From Limnoperna fortunei (taxonomy: Eukaryota; Mollusca; Bivalvia; Mytilida; Modiolidae), in the NCBI GenBank assembly GCA_944474755.1, contig OX104112.1, forward strand, positions 59,427,640-59,491,639: a stretch of DNA of 64,000 bases, read 5' to 3'. The notes under the pieces are model-generated. The model ran no database searches, was not told where the DNA came from, and saw nothing but the letters and a program-made list of their open reading frames with translations. This document shows, piece after piece, positions 1 through 11,280 of this stretch. A program made the position numbers and the translations under genes. Within the stretch, counting starts at the first letter, position 1; every line of letters starts with the position of its first letter.

Positions 1-1086
1 TTAATTTAAAAATGTTCCAGATGACTAATATATATTAACTCCCTGTCTGCTATTCTTTTATAATTAACACAATATAATGTCTTGCGCGAGAAATCACAAA
101 ATAAAACGTATTAAAAGGACCTCGAATTATTTTTAGATTTAGTAATCATTTGCCTTATAAACACCCTTTTTTGCCGAAGTGTAATTTAATTGAAGTTTTT
201 TGTACATCGTGAAAGCAATTGCATGGCACGATTAACTAGAAATTGGCAAATAAAACGCAAAATAATGATGAGTTCTTTTTAATAGAATGCTGTACTGCTT
301 ACAAATCAAAGTGTAATTTAAAGATACTTTGATCTGAATTCCAGTGACTAAGCGATAAAGTTTAATTCACAAAATTGAATGTCAATTTAACATGACCTCG
401 GAATTTTGTTGATTTTATTTAAATTGGGTTTAGCGCCACAGCTAACAGTTTTTCAGCTATTTCTAGGCGTTCAGTTGTTATTCTGTGAAAAAGCCAGAGT
501 ATCCGACAAAAATCTCGATCTTTGGCAGGAAAACTTGAATTCTTATCAATAAAGGTTGAAACGTACCACACCATGACGCAGTGAGGCGCCAGGTCGGTGT
601 AGATACGTCGAGGACCAATAATAAATGAAAAACTTAAATCTTAACAATTCATGGGGTTAACATGTTTATGGACCGATCTTTACACGTCAAGTAGGACAGA
701 CGTGCCTATGTTTTGTTGTAACATGTATAATACTTAACAGAACTGTGTTTTAATGAAGCAAATACTGGTCAGACAATCTGCTCTTTTACTCTACTATGTA
801 AACTGACACAAGTCCTTATGGTCAATAATATATCAGCTAATAGTGAAATAAATATTCATTAAGTATAATATAATATTTTATGCCTTTTTTACATGTGGCA
901 TTGAATGTGAGTCGTGTGGTCCTTAAAATTTATGTTTTACTGCTTTTAAATTGATGAAAATAAAAATAACACACAAAGGTTTCTCTCCCGCGTGCAAAAA
1001 CTCTTCAGATTATATGAATCTTTCAACTGGTTTTCAATACTATTCAAATTTTGGTATGTTTTCGGACTTCCTAAAGTAAATTTTGT
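1..1086. other. AT-rich DNA, nothing recognised
   Basis: No coding frame, splice-supported exon or repeat was recognised. Confidence 0.5.
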
Positions 1087-1340
1087 TCATTTGAATGGTG
1101 TTTAAAGCGACTTTCAGCAAAATTTCAAATTTACCATGGCGTCAAGTTTGAATTGGAGGAGGAAGCCGTACTATCTATAGAAACCCTTCGACCTTCGGTA
1201 GGAAAACTGTCAATCCTTGTTCATTAATGATTGATTTCAAGCAAACCCTGCTCAAGGTTAGACTCCAACTCGCAATCTCATTGTTAACAGGCTTGTGATT
1301 AATAGTACACTACCTTACCCACTCGACCACCGACACACTT
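1087..1340 (-). repeat. SINE family A copy, diverged
   Basis: Antisense copy of the tRNA-derived SINE. The GGTGTTTAA..GCCACTTTCAGCAA block, the GGAGGAAGCC block and the tRNA-like end (ACTCGACCACCGA) are recognisable but many bases differ, so it is old. Confidence 0.7.
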
Positions 1341-1807
1341 AAATTAGACTAAGCGTTAATAATAAACATAAAGTGTAGAAACGCGCAACTCAAATTGTAT
1401 CTTTAATAGTTCTATTTACCGTACCTATAACCCAATCGATGTTTTTTCTTAATTGTAAATTCTGTGATAATGCGGCCAAAGGGTATTACCAAAACTATCA
1501 AATTCATAAAAAAATGTATAAAATAATGTTTCTCTAATTTTGACATAATATTTCAACCGCTTGACCGGTGTGGAAACTATAGTTCTCGTCACTAGTGAAT
1601 TTATTGTTCTCAGTAATTGCATGATTGGTTTAAAATAATAACGTCATAACAAGAACTCATGACGTCATAAACAAAACACCTTCCATTTACCGCGTATTCA
1701 ACATGAACGTCAAATTGGGGTTGAGAGAATTTCTATTTCATTTCGAAAATTTACTATTTTTTTTAATGAGAGAAACAGAATCTTTCATTAGTACTCTTGG
1801 ATTTGTA

Positions 1808-1945
1808 CGATTTATTAAGCCGTTTGTACGGTTTATTAAATCGTTGCACGGTTTATTAAATCGTTTGAGCGGTTTATTAAATCGTTTGTACGATTTATTA
1901 TTAATCCGTTTGTACGTTTTATTAATTCGTTTGAACGGTTTATTC
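1808..1945. repeat. 21-bp minisatellite
   Basis: About 6.5 copies of a unit like CGGTTTATTAAATCGTTTGTA. It creates open frames on both strands that are not genes. Confidence 0.88.
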
Positions 1946-2274
1946 ATATGGTCCCTGATAATCAATAGTATATGGCCAACTACCTAGATCAATAAAAAAC
2001 CTAATAACATCCTATTTAAGAGTTTATTTTAAAATTGTGCCTTTAAGGTAGATATTGGGAATGCCTCATTACTTAGAAGTTAAAAACGTGACTTACAATA
2101 ATTTAAGAAAAATCACATTGATAGTGTACTAGTTAAGTTCCAATTACATGCATTTAGTAAAATTATACTTAAGAATTTATTTTTTACAGTAAATTTAGGG
2201 TCACATTTTTAATGAATATTCTTGCAGTCCTTGTTTTGACTGTTCCACCGGTTGTCAGTATTTTTACTGTTGAC

Positions 2275-3465
2275 CTGGGGACATGTCAACGAAACTATCT
2301 TAGGACAAGGATATGTCTCAGAATTGTATGACACATCTTTGTCCTAAGTTAGATCTTCATTTTATTCTAACTTGAGGATAACAAGCTAGGTGTCCTAAGA
2401 TGGTTTTATGTAAGTCCCAAAATGGTAAAAATAAAAACAAAATATATGACAAAAAGTTCATGAAATAATGAGTACTGATGAACATCTTGAAGAAAATGTC
2501 AGAAATGATAGATGCACGACTCTTTTAGTTTTCTATAGATAAGTGATGTTAAACGTTTAAAAAGATGTAAACTTTTGATTATAAAATAAGAATCTTTTTT
2601 GGAGATATGATCCTTTATAAGTGCGAAACGGAAATTCTCTGTGATAAAATACAATAACACTCCCCCTTTTTCCAAATACGTACGATAAAACAAACAAAAA
2701 AGTGCAATTAGCTCTTTTCTCACTGCAGGCAGGGTGTACTCGACTCCAATCTTAATTGACAAGGATTGCCAGTTTTCCTACCGCAGGTCGGGGGTTCTCT
2801 CCGGGTACTCCGGCTTCCTCCCCCAATAAAAACTGGACGCCATGAAATAGCTGAAAAATTGCTGAAAGTGGCGTTAAAACACCATTCAAACAAACAAAAG
2901 CAATTAGCTCTTTCCTCAATTCCTGAAAGCTATTTATAATGTTTGTCAAGTACATAGAATGATTGCGTCTTGAGGTTTAGTGGTATAACTTAGATATCAC
3001 GAAGTTTCTATCAACTTTCTCCTCATTAGGCCCTGCTGAGTTTGACTGAGATGCATTTAAGGGTAGGGAAGAAATAAACTTATTTGTGAAAAATATATCG
3101 CAATATTAAAATGCTTTTATTTGAATGAAACTTGTATTTTAGCATGATAGAGTTTAACTTTTTCTGTGAAAGATATTTTTAATTCATTTAAACTTAAACG
3201 AAAACAAATTACTTATGTCATAATTTAGAAATAAATGACGGAATTATTACAAATTATAAAATATCATATAATTTTACGTATATTTTTTTCGTGAATAATT
3301 ATTTTTATTTTTAAAAGTTTACTACATGTACATATTGTCTTAAGTTGGTCACCAAGATAATCCTTGGTGTGACTATTCTAAGATAGCTTCGTTGAACGCC
3401 TTAAGACATATCCTTAAAGTATTATCCTAAGATTATCTTAGGATTATTTCGTTGACACGGCCAAT
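2275..3465. mobile_element. Possible terminal-inverted-repeat element
   Basis: CATGTCAACGAAACTATCTT near 2284 faces the inverted GTGTCAACGAAATAATCCTA (minus strand) near 3457. The ends share GTCAACGAAA and a TCTTAGGA-type motif, repeated inwards on both sides. The SINE at 2718-2899 would be a later insertion. No transposase was seen. Tentative. Confidence 0.35.
2718..2899 (+). mobile_element. SINE family A, 5'-truncated, with 14-bp target-site duplication
   Basis: The copy starts within the tRNA-like B box and runs to a CAAACAAA tail. It is flanked by perfect 14-bp direct repeats GCAATTAGCTCTTT at 2704-2717 and 2900-2913. The 5' truncation is as expected from incomplete reverse transcription. 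Confidence 0.9.
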
Positions 3466-3784
3466 GTTGGTTATTGGTATTTCAAGTCTTCTCGGGGTTT
3501 ATCTTCAAGATGCATAAAAGACTAAGATATCAACAGACGACAACAAACAATATGGCTGTCTCTGTTAAAATAAATTTATATAATTGAAATATTTATTGAT
3601 GTTGTTAGTCAGTAAAAATGCAAGATTTAAATTAGCTATTTACTTTCACATAAGTGGCGCTCTTGTCAAAAAGTTGATACACCAAAACAGCATATTACTT
3701 TCATTACTTTTAAGAACATATATAATAGTTTTGTAATTTAAGAGGGAAAGTTAAAACTGTTGAAGGTACATGTATATTTATTCG

Positions 3785-3925
3785 GTATAATAAAACATTT
3801 GATGACTGGTTATTTGGGGTAAATTTATTACTATTTGCGGCCTATTGCCGATGGCAATAGTACGTAGCGATGAGTAATGAATTTATTGTTTCCCTCATGA
3901 CCAGTCATCAAATGTATATTGTTTC
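3785..3925. repeat. Long imperfect palindrome
   Basis: Perfect 16-bp arms ACATTTGATGACTGGT (3795-3810) and its complement (3900-3915). Inside, TAAATTTATTACT and its near-complement pair, and the centre is the hairpin CTATTGCC/GGCAATAG. The whole 120-bp block folds on itself, like a foldback MITE. Confidence 0.75.
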
Positions 3926-4720
3926 AAATCTGATAAAAATTATAAATGATCACTTTCACAAGAACACATCAGACCTCAGTTAATGATAGTGCTGTTGAAA
4001 ATATTATGTCCGATACCATTGCATAATAACTAGTATTTAATCACTTCTCAACGGATCATTATTAAATACTTTTCTGTAGTATAATGAGAACAACGTTGAT
4101 TGTTTAATGTTATATCACTTCTCCACATTTTGGAGGTATATATAATGATGAAACCATGTTGATATATCACACAAATTGGTACGGAAAAAACATCCCGTAA
4201 TGTAATTGATCACAGGTACTCAAACATTGTAAGTACTAATTAATGTTACACAAATTGTTCTTCCTTATAATTAGTACTGTATGAAGATACGTAAACAAAT
4301 CAAAAGGTCGTTCAGTTCTAAGGATGACAAATTTTCTGTAATTACTTTTACTTAGATTCGTCCATATATGAGTAATTATATAATTCAAAATGTGATATAG
4401 CAGAAGTGAACCAAACGATTTCATACCAAATAATTAACTATGCTGATCTTTGAAAACGTCCAAAGTAATATTAAACCTTCGTAATTATTAAAGTCCAAGA
4501 AATTTCCACGTATCTAAAATGTAAATTTTAGATCATTATTAAGTCCATGATAAGAAATTTATGTCATTGTAGAATAAGAAGATGAAAGTAAGTGTATGGT
4601 TCTCGATTCCTCGTGCCTTTTATCAGAGCCATTTGTCAGAATATTTTTCATACAAGATAATTTAGATCTTTAAACTAACTTTATGATGTTATAAGGTTTT
4701 TAGTATTTCATATTTATTCT
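3926..4720. other. AT-rich DNA, nothing recognised
   Basis: Only a spurious 62-codon frame at 4236-4424. No domain or splice support. Confidence 0.5.
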
Positions 4721-5102
4721 GGCTCGATCCACAGGACTGCCCAGCGAGCCCCCAGTTGGCGGATAGGGGATGCGCTCTCGTTGGGGGTTGTCAGGTCATA
4801 ATATGGAAAACTTGATTGCGGACCACATTAGGTAACGTGTTTGTAGAGTGCCGTGCTCCTGGAACGATAACGACCCTATTTGTAGATTTCGATATGAGAG
4901 GCACTTTGTAGCCGCTATAAAAGGCTAAATTTTCCGCCGCTACCCATGCCCATACTTTAGGCAGTCAAAATTTTTCCCCATTGGTCCATTTTTTTCAAAT
5001 TGATTTATTGTTTGTTAACTTGTTCTCGTCCAAAATAAAGCTGAAAAATACTGCCCTGGACTTAGAGCAAACATCTAATCAATCAATCGATCAATCAATT
5101 CA
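4721..5102 (+). repeat. Interspersed repeat family B, AATC-tailed
   Basis: GC-richer head (GGCGGATAGGGGATGCGC, GGGGTTGTCAGGTCATA), TGTAGCCGCTATAAAAGGCTA, then GTTAACTTGTTCTCGTCC, AAATAAAGCTGAAAAATACTG and an AATC tail. The same order of blocks recurs at 8108, 9800 and, in part, 12640. The 3' end shares AT(A/T)AGCTGAAA with SINE family A. Probably a SINE; its head was not matched to a tRNA. Confidence 0.78.
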
Positions 5103-6671
5103 TTTTATTGATATTTTTTCAATTAAACGTGTAAATATCCGTCGCAGAATATGGCGACCAGGCTTTCCGTATTACAACCTCAATTCCATATTCGGCACCC
5201 GGCGTTCTCTAGGCTTATCTGTGTGTCAATTCCCTGGAACCGTCCTAATACCAAGAATATTTTATCACTGTCTTTTTTTAAAACTTACGTGTTTTTTGCT
5301 CAACAAGAATCCAGTTTGCAGCAACACTCGTTTAATGTAGTGCGAGTTTTCTGCAACCGTTTTTTGCTTTGTCAAAAATGAAGTTTAAATACTTGGGATG
5401 ACCAAATTTCTCCCCAATGAAATTCAGTGTAGGCAAAAAGGAATGGTTGATTGATTAATATGAATGCTTGCTTAACGTTCAGCGAGCAATATTTCAGGTA
5501 TATTCAAGACAGGAACAAGATAAGAAACAAAAAATCAAGGGTAAGGGGTGTGGAACACCGGGACCAAAATATTGTCTGTCACTGTGACATTGGGAGTTCA
5601 GTATTTGGTGGCGGCTACAATGAGCCTTTTAAAAATTTACAAAAGGTATAAAGATGTTAGTAAGTTTTTTAGTGTTTAAAAGTAAACCAATACCAAAATG
5701 AATTATGCAGACTATTTGTTACTATACAATCAAGCCTCTTAGTCGAATGCTAAAGTGAGTGCTCAAAAAGGAACGTGGCGTTCTCCAAACACGTCAACCA
5801 TACACACGATCCACGGTCAACAACCCCCAACGAGACAGCCTCAACCCGAAGACACGTTTTGCATCTCTGTGGGTTGTGGTGGATAAATGATGCCTTTTCT
5901 TCATCTTATAATAAAGAAAGTCAGCATCAGCTCACACCATAATAGGTTAATGTTATGAAGAATGCCCACGCACCTTTCACGATAAAGCGTGTTAACGTCA
6001 GAAAGCAAAAGCTAGATTATCCTTCCATACCCAAGTCTCAATACTTTTCTTTTGATAATCCAACTTTACGTACCTTTGGTCCATCACATTTCGCTAATTG
6101 ATTAATTCTTAAATAACTGTTTTTCGACTTGAACATAAAACTATATAACGAAAATATTGCTTACTAGTCGTTAAGCAACTAATCAGTATATCAACAAATA
6201 AAGTAATATTTAAAATGTTTAATCAACACATAAACTACATCATGACAACCATAATAAGTTACAGGACAACAGAAATAAAATGTATAGGCATAAATACAAT
6301 TAAACACTTTAACCCAAGTCAAGAAAAATAAAATTATAAACGTTCTATGTAAGAATATAGGACCTTTATGCGCTTCCTTATACAAAACCTCACGCAAAAT
6401 TGTCACCAATCATCATATGAGTTTGACAGCTACCTTCTCTTGACCTCTCAGTTGAAGTATGAAGTATCTAGTCTTCAAATATGATACGAACTCTCTCCTC
6501 TTCTTTTCATGACTTATAGCCATTGCAAAAAAATTGTCGACGACACTTTTATTGCTGGTGAAATCGATGCCTAGCGATGAATCGGGTTAAACTGAGGAGA
6601 AAAAGTAGGAGTAAGTCTACGAGAAGTTAAAGGCGGGGAGCCGTGAAGGTTAATTAGGTCCAAGACAAGCG
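5103..6671. other. Non-genic stretch with short unrecognised frames
   Basis: Frames at 5151-5381 and 5451-5651 are open but match no family I know. A family B fragment lies at 5770-5860. The rest shows nothing. Confidence 0.4.
5770..5860 (-). repeat. Family B fragment
   Basis: Antisense head portion: CCAAACACGTCA, CACGGTCAACAACCCCCAACGAGA, the complement of the GTTGGGGGTTG region of the 4.7 kb copy. Confidence 0.5.
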
Positions 6672-6890
6672 TCGGTGCTGACAGGAAAATCATTGATTCT
6701 AACAGTGATAAAGTCATTGTCTAAATTTACTGACTAGAAATTTCTGAAAATATTTTAATTCTAAGGTTTTTTTCTATTTCAAGGTGTAGATAGCCTTAGT
6801 CGGATTTGATATAACGTTTTGGAATTTTGGTGATAAAAGCTCTACAACATCTTAATCATTTGGATTTTCACATATTGTTTGGGTTTGAGC

Positions 6891-6932
6891 GCCACTGATG
6901 AGTCCTGATTAGACGAAATGCGCGTCTGGCGA
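6891..6932 (+). ncRNA. Type I hammerhead ribozyme, upstream copy
   Basis: Core CTGATGA at 6896-6902 and GAAA at 6916-6919. Stem I pairs CGCCA (6891-6895) with TGGCG (6928-6932). Stem II pairs GTC (6903-6905) with GAC (6913-6915). Stem III is very short (A6919-T6926, then a wobble pair). Predicted cleavage is after C6927. All core bases are intact, so it is probably able to cleave. Confidence 0.88.
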
Positions 6933-7255
6933 AGAAAATTTTTTTGTTAACCTTGGTATCTTTGACGACATGTTATTTGCAACCACTGGGTCGATGACTA
7001 TTAGTCCCCGAGGGTATCACCAGCCCATTAGTCACACTTCGGTGCTGACAGGAAAATCATTGATTCTAACAGTGATAAAGTCATTGTCTAAATTTACTGA
7101 CTAGAAATTTCTGAAAATATTTTAATTCTTAGGTTTTTTCTATTTCAAGGTGTAGATAGCCTTAGCCGGATTTGATATAACGTTTTGGAATTTTCGTGAT
7201 AAAAGCTCTACAACATCTTAATCATTTGGATTTTCACATATTGTTTGGGTTTGAG

Positions 7256-7297
7256 CGCCACTGATGAGTCCTGATTAGACGAAACGCGCGTCTGGCG
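7256..7297 (+). ncRNA. Type I hammerhead ribozyme, downstream copy
   Basis: Core CTGATGA at 7261-7267 and GAAA at 7281-7284. Stem I CGCCA (7256-7260) with TGGCG (7293-7297). Stem II GTC (7268-7270) with GAC (7278-7280). Stem III A-T plus C-G closing a GCGC loop. Predicted cleavage is after C7292, 365 bases from the upstream site. Confidence 0.9.
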
Positions 7298-7340
7298 AAG
7301 AAAATTTTTTTGTTAACCTTGGTATCTTTGACGACATTTT

Positions 7341-7929
7341 ATTTAAACCCAAACTTCGACATCATCTTTTCAATCGCTGATTAAGCTTAATAGTTCTTTA
7401 CTGCATGCCTTTTATATGTTTTTCGTGTTATCCGTTGTAATTAATTTATTTATGATAAAGAGATACAATGTACATGTCCATCGACGAAAACTTTGACTAT
7501 ATACGAATGTTGACACTAAAATATGGTGTTATGAGAATGCCAAGCTTTCGGAACATAGAAGATCCTATGCCGATGCTTATCTCACAGATTACTTTTCTTA
7601 CTATCGGCGATATATTTGTATTAACTTTCGTTGCTAAGGTGGGTTAAGGAGAAAATATGTTCGAAGTACACTTAGTTACCATGAATGAACACAATTTTGC
7701 AACAACAACAACAAAAATCGGCCGCGACTTGATGCTCTACATCAACATTTTTCTTGTCCATAATGTCTTTTATTTTTCTATAGAAATTAAAGTGGAATTC
7801 AGTAATATTCCCTTTCCCCCTCCTCGAAAAGTTTGTTCCAGTCCAAACCGTTAAAACCGGACAATCGATTAAACCTCCGGTAGCTTATAGAGACGCAGTA
7901 CAATGATAATTGCCCTTATTGTACTAGTA
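7341..7929. other. AT-rich DNA, nothing recognised
   Basis: A 65-codon frame at 7657-7854 looks random. Confidence 0.5.
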
Positions 7930-8107
7930 TTGTTTGTTTGTTTGTTTGTTTGATGGTGTTTAACGCCACTTTCAGCAATTTTTCATGGCGTCCAGTTTTT
8001 ATTGGGGGAGGAAGCCGGAGTACCCGGAGAAAACCCCCGACCTGCGGTAGGAAAACTGGCAATCCTTGTCAATAAGATTGGAGTCGAGTACACCCTGCCT
8101 GCAGTGA
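7930..8107 (-). mobile_element. SINE family A, 5'-truncated
   Basis: Antisense, high identity to the consensus from the TGTTTG tail to the middle of the tRNA-like head. It abuts a family B copy at about 8108; no clear target duplication was seen. Confidence 0.88.
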
Positions 8108-8462
8108 GCGCGCGTCTTCAAGTGGCGGATACGGGATGCCCACCCGTTTGGGGGCTTGTCAGATCATACAACGGAAACCTGACCGCGAACCGTAATGGGT
8201 AACGTATTAGTAGTGTAGGACGCTAATTTCACGAGAGACCGAATGTGAAGTTTTCGAAAAAGTCCATAGCCGCTACAAAAAGCTAAACTCTACGTCCCTA
8301 TCCAATACTTCATACTTTTCTAGGTGCAGTCAAAATTTTGTTGCTATAATGACCCATGCCTTTTCACCCTTGATTTGTTCGTTAACTTGTTCTCGTCCTT
8401 AATATAGCTGAAATATTACTCGCTTTATGTACAACAAACATTCTTTTAACCAGTCAATCAGT
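8108..8462 (+). repeat. Interspersed repeat family B copy
   Basis: GTGGCGGATACGGGATGCCC, GGGGCTTGTCAGATCATA, GTAGCCGCTACAAAAAGCTA and GTTAACTTGTTCTCGTCC match the 4.7 kb copy in order. The AATC tail is decayed to CCAGTCAATCAG. Confidence 0.78.
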
Positions 8463-8596
8463 GAAATAAAAGTTGGTCTTAACCTGAAAAGGAAAACAGT
8501 TTGTTAATGCTACATCATTATTTCATATATGGTAAGGTATGTTTTGACACAATGTAGGTAGTGATTAAGGGAAATGAACAGTTCGTTAATGTTTGG

Positions 8597-8690
8597 TTTG
8601 CTTGAATGGTGTTTTTACGTCACTTTCCACACTTTTTTTCAGCTATATCATAGCGTCAAGTTTTTATTGGGGAGGAAAACTGCAAACTGC
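8597..8690 (-). repeat. SINE family A fragment
   Basis: Antisense 3' end only: tail-proximal TTGAATGGTGTTTT, CACTTTC, AGCTATATCATAGCGTC and TTTTTATTGGGGAGGA blocks. Confidence 0.75.
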
Positions 8691-9160
8691 TGCCGAACAG
8701 CTAGATGAAAAGTCTACGATGCACATGCATCGATATGTTCATTTAATTTCCATAAATCTGAAAATTAACTGACTAGTTACCGAGCAAAGGAAAAATCTGA
8801 AATTTGAAGAATCTCAGAAAAAATTTATTCCTTTACGGTTTTTTGAGTTTGTTTTCGTGCTTCTGTAATTATGCAGGCATTTAAAGAATATTTTATATAT
8901 AGTGCTTGTATCGGTTCGGACGTCAAGCTAGTCGTCACAGATAATATCAAAATAATTCGAATATCTGAAAGATTTCAACAAGATTATATATATACCACTT
9001 ACTTTTATCCTGCATAAAAACTGCATTGATTTGTTGCGTGTTTGATGGGATTTTCAATTTCGGCCACAGAGTGATGACGCGAACCAATACGCACCGGACA
9101 CAAAAACTGCGCGTGATATGAATAGACAATGAAATAGCTGCCAAAATTTCTCTCCAGAGA

Positions 9161-9269
9161 GAACAAATGTCTCCTTGTATAATATTATCAAATGAAATAT
9201 CCCTCGAGTATCTTCACCATTTATTACCGGGACTGTCAATCAAGACAGCAACTACACATACTAAATGTA
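9161..9269 (+). other. Exon-like segment, unassigned
   Basis: A good acceptor (TTTCTCTCCAG) and donor (AAT|GTAAGT) bracket 109 bases that are open in one frame only (starting REQMSPCIILSNE). I recognise no family and found no partner exon nearby, so it may be chance. Confidence 0.15.
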
Positions 9270-10035
9270 AGTAAATTGCATTTCCCCTGTGTAGACTTAG
9301 CTTATATCAGAAATCATTCATCCCATCAACTTCGACTGCTACAAATACCAGACAAATATTTATGGTACCAGTCAAAACGTACAGACATGTTGTTGATTTA
9401 CAACAGACTTAAAGTACATGTAGTTATGAAAAAGCTTATTCAAAATCTTAATTTATTGTTTTGTTTTTGTGATAACAGGAAATAGTTAATATCTGCAGAC
9501 CATTCCTTATTTACTCTGATATAAATGCATTACATGTAATAGATTTCTAATATATAAAAGTGCAATGTACTTCTCTTTACAAAAATCTTACTTCAAAGGC
9601 CTATACCGGTATATAACAGTTCTGAAGATTTTAATATAAAGCTATGTAAACCTTATTCCTAATCAAGATTATTCTTTTAATAGATCTTGTATAAATGTTA
9701 AATAGATTTAGATACATCTGATATATGTCAAAGAGAATCTCCCTCTCTCTAAATTAAAATCTTATATCAAATAGCTTTAAATAGGTACTGGTGGAAGATT
9801 GCGATGGGTCGACCGACAGACAGGGCTCGGCGTCAACAGCTGGCAAATGAGAAGGACTTTTCGTTGGGGTTCTCAGATTACACAAAACCTGAACGCGTAC
9901 CACTTGGTGTAACGTGTTTGGAGAGTGTCGCGCGCTTTGCACGATGAACCCCTTTGTAGCTTCCCCATTGCATTGTAGATGCTATTAAGTCTATAAATTT
10001 CCCTTCCCATCCAGTAATTCATTCTCTTCAAGTAT

Positions 10036-10290
10036 TTGGTGGGACCTCGGTGACACAGTGGTTAAGGTAGATCGTCATATATTGATCAAGTGGTTTGTCT
10101 ATACTAAGATTGCGGGTTTGAGTCTCACTGCGGGCAGGCTGTTCTCGACTCCAATCTTAATTGACAAGAATTGTTAGTTTTCTACGGGTACTCCGGCTTC
10201 CCCCCCACTCCCAATAAAAACTGGACGCCATGATATAGCTGAAAAATTGATAAGTTCAACGCCATATTCAACAATATTCAAACAAACAAA
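10036..10290 (+). mobile_element. SINE family A, full length, nested in family B repeat
   Basis: Runs from the tRNA-like head (box A and box B relics) to AAACAAACAAA. It is flanked by the perfect 8-bp duplication TCAAGTAT at 10028-10035 and 10291-10298, and it splits a family B copy into two halves. The insertion is therefore younger than the host repeat. Confidence 0.9.
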
Positions 10291-10377
10291 TCAAGTATGT
10301 TGTCAAACAAATATCCAATTGACTTATTGTAAACTTGTTCTCGTCCTGCATATAATTGAAATGCTGCTAGCTGGAGT

Positions 10378-10378
<1 letters not shown>

Positions 10379-10420
<42 letters not shown>
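10379..10420. repeat. AATC microsatellite
   Basis: About ten tandem AATC units forming the tail of the family B copy. Confidence 0.95.
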
Positions 10421-11144
10421 CAGATATCATTTACAGATCTGTCTTAATATGTGTCTGTTTGAATCCTTCTTTAAATCAAGATGCTTTATCAAATAGCTTT
10501 GACACAAAGCTGCTACTGTATAGTTCTCGGTAAACAATTGTATGAAACCTCAATATAAGAAGGGACCTAAAACAGCTAATTATACCTTGGTCTGCGTGAA
10601 TCCTTTATATAAGCTGAAAAATGCGTATAACAGGCATTTATCTTTGAATATATATATTTTTAAATGCAACTTATCACACACGATGTATATTTGTGAAAAT
10701 TTATGATTCCAAATAATGTTTAAAAATACAGTAGATAACTTCCTAAGATGCAATAGTAACTTCCCATTTAAAATATATACATGTATCAATAAAGCAACCA
10801 TCGAAATAACCAGAAAAGTTATAACATTATTAACCGTTATTTAATTTTCTGAAAATAAATGTCATATGGAAGTGAAAGTGAAACCATGCAGATTGTGAGA
10901 CTGATTTTTTAGAAATAAAATAATGAACTTAAATTACAAATTTTAAAAAAGAAAACACTAGTGGTCAGACGGATCGCAGAAGCTTTAATGAAAATAAGTC
11001 ATAGCTTTTTCATATACATCTGTTGTATATATTTTGTTTTCAATGATGATGATATGAAATACACTCGTGCTTCAAGTTAAAAATAATGTATTCCACTAAT
11101 GTGTCCAGTTCGAGTCGGACTTCGGACAAGGCGTTTTTCACTTT

Positions 11145-11280
11145 AACCCTACAGGACAAGGATTGCCCATCGTTCGGTTCTCAGCAGGCTTTCTGGTATC
11201 CTTCCTCAATAAAAATGGACTCCGTGATATCTCTGAACACAAATTGCTGCATTTAATAGTGGCGTAAACCCCCATTCAAC
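11145..11280 (+). repeat. SINE family A fragment, diverged
   Basis: Sense-strand remnant: GACAAGGATTGCC, CCTTCCTCAATAAAAATGGAC and GTGGCGTAAAC blocks can be matched to the 3' half. Confidence 0.6.

Larger units (their letters stand above)
6672..7340 (+). repeat. Tandem 365-bp hammerhead-ribozyme repeat (retrozyme-like)
   Basis: Two head-to-tail copies of a roughly 300-365 bp unit, first from 6672 and second from 7040, nearly identical over their shared length. Each carries a hammerhead core. Equivalent points are 365 bases apart. Tandem hammerhead units of a few hundred bases are the genomic form of retrozymes, non-autonomous retroelements whose RNAs self-cleave and circularise and which are known from mussels among other animals. 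No protein is encoded. The second copy ends soon after the ribozyme, so there are about 1.8 units. Confidence 0.85.
9800..10425 (+). repeat. Family B copy interrupted by SINE family A
   Basis: Left half 9800-10035 and right half 10291-10425 are contiguous in other copies. The right half has TTGTAAACTTGTTCTCGTCC and a tail of about ten perfect AATC units (10379-10420). The break is a SINE insertion with target duplication. Confidence 0.82.

Noticed and set aside
1703..1987. Overlapping open frames on both strands
   Set aside because: Produced by the 21-bp minisatellite; repetitive Leu/Arg or Asn/Lys translations.
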